From Gemmatimonadota bacterium (GTDB taxonomy: Bacteria > Gemmatimonadota > Gemmatimonadetes > Gemmatimonadales > Gemmatimonadaceae), in assembly GCA_016871895.1 (NCBI GenBank), contig VHBO01000003.1, positions 58,174-122,173 of the forward strand: a DNA stretch of 64,000 nucleotides, read 5' to 3'. The notes beneath the pieces are model-generated. The model worked only from the letters and a program-made list of their open reading frames with translations, did no database searches and was not told where the DNA came from. Below are positions 10,516 through 25,922 of the stretch, in pieces. Position 1 is the first letter of the stretch; the number at the start of each line of letters is the position of its first letter. The translations under genes were made by a program, and so were the position numbers.

Positions 10516-10544
10516 TTGACCCCCCGGGGTGGTCCCGCTATTCT
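10516..10544 (+). promoter_or_regulatory. Sigma70-type promoter of the tRNA cluster
   Basis: TTGACC (10516-10521), a 17-bp spacer and TATTCT (10539-10544), right after the cysS stop and ~28 bp before the first tRNA. The same pair of hexamers with the same spacing precedes the str operon at 27295, which supports both as strong growth-linked promoters. Confidence 0.75.
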
Positions 10545-10571
10545 TCGAGGCTCGCGCTGGACTTCGGTGTC

Positions 10572-10644
10572 GCCGACGTAGCTCAGCTGGTAGAGCACCC
10601 GATTTGTAATCGGGCGGTCGCGAGTTCGATCCTCGCCGTCGGCT
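10572..10644 (+). tRNA. tRNA-Thr(TGT)
   Basis: 73-nt cloverleaf with acceptor stem GCCGACG/CGTCGGC, D-arm AGCTCAGCTGGTAGAGC, anticodon loop TTTGTAA with TGT at 10605-10607 on the stem CCCGA/TCGGG, and T-arm with GTTCGAT. Discriminator T; CCA is not encoded. First gene of a four-tRNA cluster. Confidence 0.97.
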
Positions 10645-10676
10645 CTGGGGCAGGGCAGCCGTCGGCGGGGGAGCAG

Positions 10677-10759
10677 GGTGGGGTACCCAAGTGGCCAACG
10701 GGAGCAGACTGTAAATCTGCCGGCTTATGCCTTCGAAGGTTCGAATCCTTCCCCCACCA
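10677..10759 (+). tRNA. tRNA-Tyr(GTA)
   Basis: 83-nt class II tRNA with a long variable arm. Acceptor stem GGTGGGG/CCCCACC, anticodon GTA at 10711-10713 in loop CTGTAAA on stem GCAGA/TCTGC, T-loop GTTCGAATC, discriminator A. No encoded CCA. Confidence 0.97.
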
Positions 10760-10803
10760 TTTGCAGGACGTAGGCGGCGGGGCGAGGGTGATGCTCGAGT
10801 GAT

Positions 10804-10876
10804 GCGGGAGTAGCTCAGCTGGTAGAGCGCAAGCCTTCCAAGCTTGATGTCGCGGGTTCGAGCCCCGTCTCCCGCT
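10804..10876 (+). tRNA. tRNA-Gly(TCC)
   Basis: 73-nt cloverleaf with acceptor GCGGGAG/CTCCCGC, anticodon TCC at 10837-10839 on stem CAAGC/GCTTG, T-loop GTTCGAG, discriminator T. CCA not encoded. Confidence 0.97.
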
Positions 10877-10969
10877 CTGTGAGGTTGAAGGGGTGAGTGG
10901 TCAGGGAGCGGGTCGCTGGTGCGCGTTCCCCTGGCCCCTAATCCCTCCGACCAGAAGTCTGCAGGACCC

Positions 10970-11042
10970 GCACGCATAGCTCAGTCGGTAGAGCACATCC
11001 TTGGTAAGGATGAGGTCACCGGTTCGATCCCGGTTGCGTGCT
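10970..11042 (+). tRNA. tRNA-Thr(GGT)
   Basis: 73-nt cloverleaf with acceptor GCACGCA/TGCGTGC, anticodon GGT at 11003-11005 on stem CATCC/GGATG, T-loop GTTCGAT, discriminator T. It closes the Thr-Tyr-Gly-Thr cluster, the same order that precedes tufB in Escherichia coli. Here rpmG follows instead of a tuf gene. Confidence 0.97.
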
Positions 11043-11100
11043 TGAGGTGGACGGGGAGAGTGGCCGCGGGTCGGCCCTCCCCCCGTCGCCGTTCCCGGCC

Positions 11101-11128
11101 CCTGGTCCCTGGTCCCTGGTGCCTGGTG
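11101..11128 (+). repeat. Heptamer tandem repeat (four copies)
   Basis: Four abutting heptamers, CCTGGTC twice then CCTGGTG twice, in the spacer between the tRNA cluster and the rpmG promoter. A degenerate heptad array of related sequence in the opposite orientation occurs at 32568-32602. Probably a dispersed short tandem repeat; no coding role seen. Confidence 0.7.
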
Positions 11129-11142
11129 CCCCTCCGAGCCCC

Positions 11143-11171
11143 TTGCTCGGCGGTCCCATCCCATCTACGTT
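11143..11171 (+). promoter_or_regulatory. Putative promoter of rpmG-secE-nusG
   Basis: TTGCTC (11143-11148), a 17-bp spacer and TACGTT (11166-11171), ~100 bp before rpmG. Best sigma70-like match in the spacer between the last tRNA and rpmG. Readthrough from the tRNA promoter is also possible, since no terminator separates them. Confidence 0.5.
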
Positions 11172-11180
11172 ACGAGGCTT

Positions 11181-11215
11181 GCCTCCCTAGCGCCCCTTTC
11201 GGGTGCCGGGGAGGC
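11181..11215 (+). promoter_or_regulatory. Leader stem-loop upstream of rpmG
   Basis: Two stacked helices, CCTCCC/GGGAGG (plus a closing G-C) and GCGCCC/GGGTGC, separated by a 2x2 internal loop and capped by CTTTC. The hairpin begins ~10 nt after the predicted start of transcription, so it would form the 5' end of the rpmG message. Function not known. Confidence 0.5.
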
Positions 11216-11269
11216 CTGGCTCGTCCGACGGAGGATGGGCCGGTGAACCTGTGACTCGAGAGAGCCGCC

Positions 11270-11422
11270 ATGCCGCGCGACAAGATCATCCTGGCGTGCA
11301 ACGACTGCAAGAACCGCAACTACTTCACGACCAAGAACAAGCGCCTGCACCCGGAGCGCGTCGAGTGGAAGAAGTTCTGCCCGCGGTGCAACAAGCACGT
11401 GGTGCACAAGGAGACGAAGTAG
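11270..11422 (+). CDS. rpmG: 50S ribosomal protein L33
   Basis: 50 residues, beginning [20 protein letters not shown]. It has two Cys pairs, CNDC and CPRC, so this is the zinc-binding (C+) form of L33. Its position directly ahead of secE-nusG is conserved in many bacteria. One base separates its TAG from the secE ATG. Confidence 0.95.
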   Translation: MPRDKIILACNDCKNRNYFTTKNKRLHPERVEWKKFCPRCNKHVVHKETK

Positions 11423-11423
11423 G

Positions 11424-11657
11424 ATGGCGAACGAGGTGGTGGCGCCGGCTCCGAGCCTCCCGCGCCGGTTGATTGCGTTCTATCAGGACGTGGTCGCCGA
11501 GATGCGGAAGGTGACGTGGCCTGACCGGCCGCAGGTGCAGCAGCTCGCCATCGGCGTGGTGCTGCTCTCCCTCTTCGTGGGCGCCATCATCGGCGTCCTC
11601 GACCTGGTGCTGCAGGGCCTCCTGGTCCGGCTCATCCCGTCCCTCTTCGGGGCCTGA
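11424..11657 (+). CDS. secE: Preprotein translocase subunit SecE
   Basis: 77 residues, the short single-span form. It has an amphipathic helix with the family block VVAEMRKVTWPDR, then one transmembrane helix (QLAIGVVLLSLFVGAIIGVL). SecE clamps the SecY channel in the inner membrane; secY itself lies at 42309 in this window. It is followed after 5 bp by nusG. Confidence 0.95.
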   Translation: MANEVVAPAPSLPRRLIAFYQDVVAEMRKVTWPDRPQVQQLAIGVVLLSLFVGAIIGVLDLVLQGLLVRLIPSLFGA

Positions 11658-11662
11658 GCGCG

Positions 11663-12205
11663 ATGCATCGCTGGTACGCCATCCAGACCACCTCGGGCCA
11701 TGAGAACAAGGTCCGGTCGCTGATCCAGCGGAAGATCGACGCGGATGGGGCGCCCGCCGAGGCGCGCCGGCTCCGTCAGGCCCTCGTCCCGACCGAGCAG
11801 GTGGTGGAGATCAAGCAGGGCAAGAAGGTGACGGTCGAGCGCAAGGTCTATCCGGGCTACGTGCTCGTCGAGATGGTCCTCGGGGAGGATACCCTCCACG
11901 AGATCAACGCCATCCAGGGCGTCATCAAGTTCGTCGGGAATAAGGAGCGCGAGCCCCAGGCGCTGCGGGACGAGGAAGTGCGGCGCCTCCTGGGCATCGC
12001 GGTCGAAGAGGAGACGGCCGCACCGCGTGAGGAGATCCCCTTCCTCGTCGGACAGGCCGTGGCGATTACGGACGGGCCGTTCACCGACTTCAACGGGACG
12101 GTCGAGGACGTGATGCCGGACAAGGGCAAGGTCCGCGTGTCGGTGTCGCTCTTCGGGCGGCCGACCACGGTCGAGCTGGATTACCTCCAGCTGAAGGGGC
12201 ACTAG
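11663..12205 (+). CDS. nusG: Transcription termination/antitermination factor NusG
   Basis: 180 residues. N-terminal NGN domain starting [20 protein letters not shown], with [10 protein letters not shown], and a C-terminal KOW domain around [20 protein letters not shown]. NusG binds RNA polymerase and couples it to Rho or to ribosomal protein S10. It sits between secE and the L11 operon as in most bacteria. Confidence 0.96.
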   Translation: MHRWYAIQTTSGHENKVRSLIQRKIDADGAPAEARRLRQALVPTEQVVEIKQGKKVTVERKVYPGYVLVEMVLGEDTLHEINAIQGVIKFVGNKEREPQALRDEEVRRLLGIAVEEETAAPREEIPFLVGQAVAITDGPFTDFNGTVEDVMPDKGKVRVSVSLFGRPTTVELDYLQLKGH

Positions 12206-12377
12206 CAGGACGCAGGTTGCAGAGCGCCCTTGCGCGGGGCAGGCGTGTGATCCACGCCGAGGAGCGCACCGTCGGAGACCACGACGACGTGAAATACACC
12301 GTGGGAGTCGGCGGCACCCGTCAGCGCGTCCATCCGGACGCCGCCCGAGGCCGCCTCACGTTCCAAGAGGGGACACG
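12206..12377 (+). promoter_or_regulatory. nusG-rplK spacer, candidate L1-responsive leader
   Basis: 172-bp spacer with no gene. A hairpin CCACG (12279-12283)/CGTGG (12300-12304) encloses GTGAAAT and is followed by GGAG. In several bacteria protein L1 represses its own operon by binding a mimic of its rRNA site in this leader, so this hairpin is the natural candidate. I cannot confirm the full L1 consensus, and no clear promoter is visible. Confidence 0.35.
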
Positions 12378-12800
12378 ATGGCAAAGAAGGTCACCGGTTT
12401 CGTCAAGCTGCAGATTCCTGCAGGCAAGGCGAATCCGGCCCCGCCGGTCGGCACCGCGCTCGGTCCGCAGGGGATCAACATCATGGCGTTCTGCAAAGAG
12501 TTCAACGCTCGGACGCAGGGCCAAGATGCGATCCTCCCGGTCGAGATCACGATTTTTGCCGACAAGTCGTTCTCGTTCATCCTGAAGACGCCCCCCGCGG
12601 CGTTTCTCGTCAAGCGCGAGGCCGGGATCGAGAAGGGCTCGGGTCAGCCGAACCGCAACAAGGTCGGCTCCATCACCCAGGCGCAGGTCCGGAAGATCGC
12701 CGAGCTCAAGATGCCCGACCTCAACTGCGACTCGCTCGAGTCCGCGATGGCGATGATCGCCGGCGCGGCCCGTTCGATGGGCGTGGAGGTGAAGGCATGA
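12378..12800 (+). CDS. rplK: 50S ribosomal protein L11
   Basis: 140 residues. N-terminal block [20 protein letters not shown] and C-terminal RNA-binding region with [15 protein letters not shown] are typical. L11 forms the GTPase-associated centre with 23S rRNA. Its TGA overlaps the rplA ATG (ATGA). Confidence 0.97.
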   Translation: MAKKVTGFVKLQIPAGKANPAPPVGTALGPQGINIMAFCKEFNARTQGQDAILPVEITIFADKSFSFILKTPPAAFLVKREAGIEKGSGQPNRNKVGSITQAQVRKIAELKMPDLNCDSLESAMAMIAGAARSMGVEVKA

Positions 12801-13483
12801 AGACCCACGGCAAGAAGTACCGCGCTGCCGCCGAGAAGGTCACCGCGCCCGCGTACGCCCCCAAGGCGGCGCTCGAGCTGGTGAAGTCGGCCGCATTCGC
12901 GAAGTTCGACGAGTCGATCGAGGTGGCGGTTCGCCTCGGTGTCGACCCGCGGCACGCCGACCAGGTCGTGCGCGGCACCGTCGTCCTTCCCGCCGGGACC
13001 GGCAAGAGCGTCCGCGTCCTCGTCATCGCCGTCGGCGAGAAGGCGAAGGAAGCGGAGGCTGCCGGCGCCGATTTCGTCGGGCAGGAGTACATCCAGAAGG
13101 TGAAGGACGGCTGGACCGATTTCGACGTGATGATCGCCACCCCGGACCAGATGGGTCAGGTCGGCCAGCTCGGGCGCGTCCTCGGCCCCCGCGGCCTGAT
13201 GCCGAACCCGAAGGCCGGCACGGTGACGTTCGACGTCGGCCGCGCGGTCAAGGAGTCGAAGGCGGGCAAGATCGAGTTCCGCGTCGACAAGGCCGGCAAC
13301 GTCCAGGCCGCGATCGGCAAAGTCTCGTTCGGCGTCGACGCCCTCGAGAGCAATTTCGCCGCCTTCATGGACCAGATCATCCGCTCCAAGCCCGCCGCGG
13401 CGAAGGGCGTCTACGTCCGCACGGTCGCCGTGTCCAGCACGATGGGCCCCGGCGTCCGGATCGACACCACCCCCTACCGGTAA
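12797..13483 (+). CDS. rplA: 50S ribosomal protein L1
   Basis: 228 residues, normal length. Conserved blocks [38 protein letters not shown] and the L1-stalk loop [19 protein letters not shown] are present. It is coupled to rplK by an ATGA overlap and followed after 7 bp by rplJ, which leaves no room for an E. coli-type L10 leader. Confidence 0.97.
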   Translation: MKTHGKKYRAAAEKVTAPAYAPKAALELVKSAAFAKFDESIEVAVRLGVDPRHADQVVRGTVVLPAGTGKSVRVLVIAVGEKAKEAEAAGADFVGQEYIQKVKDGWTDFDVMIATPDQMGQVGQLGRVLGPRGLMPNPKAGTVTFDVGRAVKESKAGKIEFRVDKAGNVQAAIGKVSFGVDALESNFAAFMDQIIRSKPAAAKGVYVRTVAVSSTMGPGVRIDTTPYR

Positions 13484-13490
13484 CCCGACG

Positions 13491-13976
13491 ATGAAGCGAG
13501 CCGAGAAGGAACAGCTCGTCGCCGAGCTGCAGCAGAAGATCGCCGGCGCCGACGGGGTGATCTACACGGACTTCACCGGGCTGAACGTGAAGTCGATGAC
13601 GGAGCTGCGTCGCCGCTTCCGGAAGGCGGGCGTCGAGTACGTCGTCATCAAGAACACCCTCGCGCTGCGCGCGGTGCAGGCGGCCGGTCTCGCCGGCCAG
13701 ACCCTCAAGGGCCCCACGGGCGTCGTGGTCGCGAAGGACCCGATCTCCGCGGCCAAGCTCCTCTCCGACTTCGCGAAGGAGCACGACGCGCGGCCGACGG
13801 TGAAGGGCGGCCTGTACGAGGGCGCGGTCATCGATGAGGCGATGGTCAAGAAGCTGGCCAGCCTCCCGACCCGCGACGAGGCGCTCTCGATCCTCGTCGG
13901 CACGTTCAACAGCGTGCTGATGATGTTCGCGCTCGCCCTCGAGGCGAAGAAGTCGCAGCTCGAATCCACCACCTGA
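13491..13976 (+). CDS. rplJ: 50S ribosomal protein L10
   Basis: 161 residues. It starts [20 protein letters not shown], with the family block [20 protein letters not shown]. The C-terminal helix ([17 protein letters not shown]) is where L7/L12 dimers bind to form the stalk. The stop codon lies at the base of the hairpin that precedes rplL. Confidence 0.96.
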   Translation: MKRAEKEQLVAELQQKIAGADGVIYTDFTGLNVKSMTELRRRFRKAGVEYVVIKNTLALRAVQAAGLAGQTLKGPTGVVVAKDPISAAKLLSDFAKEHDARPTVKGGLYEGAVIDEAMVKKLASLPTRDEALSILVGTFNSVLMMFALALEAKKSQLESTT

Positions 13977-14023
13977 ATCCCCCAGGCTTCGGCCTGATTC
14001 ACCAGCCCCAGGATCCCCTGGGG
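13974..14023 (+). promoter_or_regulatory. Two hairpins between rplJ and rplL
   Basis: Hairpin 1 is CAGGC/GCCTG with a TTCG tetraloop (13983-13996), extended by TGAAT/ATTCA across a four-C bulge that includes the rplJ stop. Hairpin 2 is CCCCAGG/CCTGGGG with loop ATCC (14006-14023). No U-tract follows. They may be an RNA processing or translation-control element giving the extra L7/L12 copies the ribosome needs; this is inference. Confidence 0.55.
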
Positions 14024-14046
14024 GACCTTTACGGAGAGACAGTACC

Positions 14047-14436
14047 ATGGCGAACACGACCCTGAGCAAGGACGAGATCCTCGACGCGATCGGCGGTATG
14101 TCGGTCATCGAGCTCACCGAGCTGATCGAGGCGTTCAAGACGAAGTTCAATGTGACCATCGCGGCCGTCGCCGCGGGCGCGCCGGCCGGTGGCGCGGGCG
14201 CGGGTGCCGCCGCCGCCGAGGAGAAGACCGAGTTCGACGTCGTCCTCAAGGACGCCGGTTCGAAGAAGATCCAGGTCATCAAGGTGGTCCGCGAGCTCAC
14301 CGGCCTCGGCCTCAAGGAGGCCAAGGATATGGTCGACGGCGCCCCGCAGACGCTGAAGGCGGGCGTCTCGAAGGCCGATGCCGACGCCATGAAGGCGAAG
14401 CTCGAGGCCGAAGGCGCGGTCGTCGAGGTCAAGTGA
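14047..14436 (+). CDS. rplL: 50S ribosomal protein L7/L12
   Basis: 129 residues. N-terminal dimerisation domain ([20 protein letters not shown]), an Ala/Gly hinge ([18 protein letters not shown]), and a C-terminal factor-binding domain with [19 protein letters not shown]. It binds elongation factors on the ribosomal stalk. GGAGAG precedes the ATG. Confidence 0.97.
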   Translation: MANTTLSKDEILDAIGGMSVIELTELIEAFKTKFNVTIAAVAAGAPAGGAGAGAAAAEEKTEFDVVLKDAGSKKIQVIKVVRELTGLGLKEAKDMVDGAPQTLKAGVSKADADAMKAKLEAEGAVVEVK

Positions 14437-14446
14437 GGCACGGACG

Positions 14447-14591
14447 CCCGGTCGGCGCCCCCCATCCCGGGGACGCGCCGACCGGGATCACCGTCCCCCT
14501 CACTCGACCCCGCCGATGCATCTGACGCTCCACCCGTACCACTCCCGCAGTTCCGTGCGCCCCGCCCCGGTCGGCTCCGCCGACCGGGGGC
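14447..14591 (+). promoter_or_regulatory. Paired hairpins between rplL and rpoB
   Basis: Hairpin A pairs CCCGGTCGGCG (14447-14457) with CGCCGACCGGG (14476-14486), 11 bp without mismatch, and has a further CCCC/GGGG stem inside. Hairpin B pairs CCCCGGTCGG (14565-14574) with CCGACCGGGG (14580-14589). The arms share CCGGTCGG/CCGACCGG, so they could pair in alternative ways. Neither has a U-tract. Position fits attenuation of rpoBC relative to the ribosomal genes. Confidence 0.6.
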
Positions 14592-14633
14592 GTGGGCGTC
14601 TGTCGCCGTTTCCCCGGTGAGCCCCGAGACGCT

Positions 14634-19193
<4,560 letters not shown>

Positions 19194-19196
19194 CCG

Positions 19197-23522
<4,326 letters not shown>

Positions 23523-23539
23523 GCCGGCGCGGGTAAACG

Positions 23540-23578
23540 ACGGGGGCGCGGACCAACGGTCCGCGCCCCCGTTCGTAT
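23540..23578 (+). terminator. Rho-independent terminator after rpoC
   Basis: Perfect 15-bp stem (23540-23554 with 23558-23572) with loop AAC, followed by TTCGTAT. The U-tract is weak but the stem is very stable. It ends the rpoBC transcript. Confidence 0.85.
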
Positions 23579-23672
23579 ATCCACGACCGTCGTGCCCCGG
23601 AACGCCGGTGGCGGCTCCTGGGCCGGCGGTGCATCTTCCGGCGTTCGTTCACCTCCACCCCCGGACCGTCCC

Positions 23673-25271
23673 ATGGCTGAACACAAGGAAGAGTGGGGCT
23701 CGAAGCTCGGCGTGATCCTCGCCGTCGCGGGTTCCGCCGTCGGCCTCGGCAACTTCCTCCGCTTTCCCGGTCAGGCCGCCCAGAACGGCGGCGGCGCCTT
23801 CCTCATCCCGTATTTCTGCGCGCTCTTCCTGCTTGGCATCCCGATCGGGTGGGCCGAGTGGTCGATGGGCCGCTACGGCGGCAAGAAGGGGCTGCACTCC
23901 GCGCCGATGATCTTGGGCGTGATCGGGAAGGGGACGCTCGCACGCTATCTCGGCGTCATCGGCGTGCTCATCCCCCTCGGCGTCTCGACGTACTACATGT
24001 TCATCGAGACCTGGACCTTCGGGTATTTCATCAAGTACCTGACGGGCGGGATCGGGATCGACCCGTCGATGTCGATCGAGATGCAAACGAAGGTCGCGAA
24101 CGACTACTACGACGCGTTCACGGGCGCCTCCGCCGACGGCTCGCTCTTTTCCGGGCAGGGGCTCAACACCTTCCTGACCTGGACCGTCGTCTTCGCGATC
24201 AACATCTGGTTCGTCTTCCGCGGGCTCTCCAAGGGGATCGAGAAGTTCGTCTCCTTCGCGATGCCGGTGATGGCGGTCTGTGCCCTCATCGTCCTCATCC
24301 GCGTGCTGACCCTCGGCACCCCGGACCCGGCGTTCCCGGACCGGAACGTGCTCGCCGGGCTCGGCTATATGTGGAATCCGAACTTCGAGAAGCTCGGCGA
24401 CTTCAAGACCTGGCTCGCCGCCGCCTCGCAGATCTTCTTCTCGCTCTCCGTCGGCTTCGGCGTGATCATCAACTACGCCAGCTACATGAAGAAGAAGGAC
24501 GACGTCGCGCTCTCCGGGCTCACCGCCAGCGCCACCAATGAGCTCTTCGAGGTCGGCTTCGGCGGGATGATCACCCTGACCGCCGCCGTGGTCTTCCTCG
24601 GGATGGCCGGCACGCAGACCGCCGTCGGCGGTGGCAGCTTCAAGCTCGGCTTCGCCACCCTCCCGGTCGTGTTCGCGCAGATGGGGAGCTTCGGCAACAT
24701 CATGGGCGCGCTCTGGTTCCTGGTGCTCTGGCTCGCCGCGATCACCAGCTCCCTCTCGATGTACCAGCCCGCGGTCGCGCACCTGAAGGAGGCCACCGGG
24801 TGGAGCCACGGGAAGTCGACCTCGACGATCGCCGCGATCGGCACCGTCGGTGCGATCCTCACCCTCTGGTACAGCAAGGGTGGGACCTTCCTGAACACGA
24901 TGGACTTCTGGGTCGGCACCTACGGCATCTTCCTGCTCGCGATGGCGCAGATCATCTACTTCGCGTGGGTCTTCGGCATCGACCGCGGCTGGAAGGAGAT
25001 CCACGATGGGGCGTCCATCCGGATCCCGTCGTTCGTGAAGATCGTGATGAAGTACATCGCGCCGGCGTACCTGCTGATCGTCTTCATCGGCTTCAACCTC
25101 CAGTCGTTCAAGGCGGAGCTCGCGAACGCCACCGCCACGACGGGGGCGCGGGTCGCGTTGCTCACCATCCTCGCGATCGTGGTCTACCTCGTCGGTGTCA
25201 CCTGGGTCGGCGCGCGCCGGCTCCGGGCGGCCGGCGTCGACCTCGATGACACTACCCCCGCCACCGACTGA
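23673..25271 (+). CDS. Sodium-dependent amino-acid symporter (SNF/NSS family, LeuT-like)
   Basis: 532 residues, about 12 transmembrane helices. TM1 reads LAVAGSAVGLGNFLRFP, close to LeuT (Ser replaces the substrate-contact Asn of LeuT TM1). The TM6 unwound region is FFSLSVGFG. TM7 contains NELFEVGFGG, keeping the Glu that makes LeuT-type members chloride-independent. It probably imports a neutral amino acid with sodium. I chose the ATG at 23673 because the TM1 block follows directly; an upstream GTG would add a Pro-rich leader with no family match. It is followed by a MetS-like small subunit. Confidence 0.92.
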   Translation: MAEHKEEWGSKLGVILAVAGSAVGLGNFLRFPGQAAQNGGGAFLIPYFCALFLLGIPIGWAEWSMGRYGGKKGLHSAPMILGVIGKGTLARYLGVIGVLIPLGVSTYYMFIETWTFGYFIKYLTGGIGIDPSMSIEMQTKVANDYYDAFTGASADGSLFSGQGLNTFLTWTVVFAINIWFVFRGLSKGIEKFVSFAMPVMAVCALIVLIRVLTLGTPDPAFPDRNVLAGLGYMWNPNFEKLGDFKTWLAAASQIFFSLSVGFGVIINYASYMKKKDDVALSGLTASATNELFEVGFGGMITLTAAVVFLGMAGTQTAVGGGSFKLGFATLPVVFAQMGSFGNIMGALWFLVLWLAAITSSLSMYQPAVAHLKEATGWSHGKSTSTIAAIGTVGAILTLWYSKGGTFLNTMDFWVGTYGIFLLAMAQIIYFAWVFGIDRGWKEIHDGASIRIPSFVKIVMKYIAPAYLLIVFIGFNLQSFKAELANATATTGARVALLTILAIVVYLVGVTWVGARRLRAAGVDLDDTTPATD

Positions 25272-25281
25272 GGAGCTTCCG

Positions 25282-25449
25282 ATGACTGACACACTCGCCG
25301 TCGCCGCGGCTCAGGTGGGGCTCACCACCGGGGGCTGGGTCACGATGATCGCCTCGCTGGTCCTCGTCTGGGGCGGCACCTACTGGTGCTACAAGAAGAC
25401 CCTGTCGTCCCCGGCTGACGAGAAGGTGCCGCCGGGCTACGGGGCCTGA
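25282..25449 (+). CDS. MetS-like NSS transporter small subunit
   Basis: 55 residues, preceded by GAGGAGC. One transmembrane helix (TMIASLVLVWGGTYWCYKK) and a short charged, Pro-rich C-terminus. Single-span peptides of this kind are encoded next to NSS symporters in many bacteria (MetS of the Corynebacterium MetPS methionine/alanine importer). The 10-bp spacing from the symporter supports a complex. Confidence 0.82.
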   Translation: MTDTLAVAAAQVGLTTGGWVTMIASLVLVWGGTYWCYKKTLSSPADEKVPPGYGA

Positions 25450-25922
25450 TCCCGTCGTTCGACCCGGCTGCGCCGGGTCTCGCCATCGCCACCGCGATCG
25501 GCCTCGGCTTCGCCGTCGGGATCATCCCCGTCGGCCTCGCCGAGGCGGCCGCGGTGGCGATCGGCGTTCTTGAGCCCTCGGGCCTCGCTGCCGTCCTCCT
25601 CGTCGCCTTCACCATCGGCCACGTCGCGGCGAAGTGCCCCTGGTATTGGGTCGGGACCCACGCGGAGAAGGTTCGCTGGGGTGTCGCGGTCCGTGGGGTC
25701 GCCCGCGCCCGTGCCGTGATCGCCCGCCACCCGAGCTATGGAAACGGACTCCTCGGCGTCAGCGCCGTGACGAGCGTTCCGCCGTTTCATCTGGCCGCCA
25801 TCGCCGCGGGCATCGTGCGGATCCCGTTGCCTGGGTTCCTCGGGCTCTGCCTCGTCGGTCGGTTGCTGCGATTCGGCGCCCTCGGGGTGATCCCGAGTCT
25901 GGTGCGAGGGTGGCTGGGATGA
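25446..25922 (+). CDS. Small YqaA/VTT-like membrane protein, start uncertain
   Basis: The open frame contains hydrophobic helices (IATAIGLGFAVGIIPVGLAEA, AVLLVAFTIGHVAAKCPWYW, PGFLGLCLVGRLLRFGALGV). The C-terminal VGRLLRFGAL block resembles YqaA/SNARE-associated (VTT) proteins. No ATG, GTG or TTG lies upstream of the first helix. The only conventional start is a GTG at 25554 (122 residues), which drops that helix; a CTG at 25446 overlapping the small-subunit stop would keep it. Its own TGA overlaps the ATG of the acyltransferase. Precise function unknown. Confidence 0.6.
   Translation: MIPSFDPAAPGLAIATAIGLGFAVGIIPVGLAEAAAVAIGVLEPSGLAAVLLVAFTIGHVAAKCPWYWVGTHAEKVRWGVAVRGVARARAVIARHPSYGNGLLGVSAVTSVPPFHLAAIAAGIVRIPLPGFLGLCLVGRLLRFGALGVIPSLVRGWLG

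Noticed and set aside
11098..11130. CRISPR or attachment-site repeat
   Set aside because: Heptamers abut without spacers; no integrase or element boundaries are nearby despite the adjacent tRNA genes.
13484..13490. E. coli-type L10 leader before rplJ
   Set aside because: Only 7 bp separate rplA and rplJ.
23592..23672. Upstream GTG start for the sodium symporter
   Set aside because: It would add a Gly/Pro-rich leader with no family match; the ATG at 23673 gives the normal LeuT-like N-terminus.
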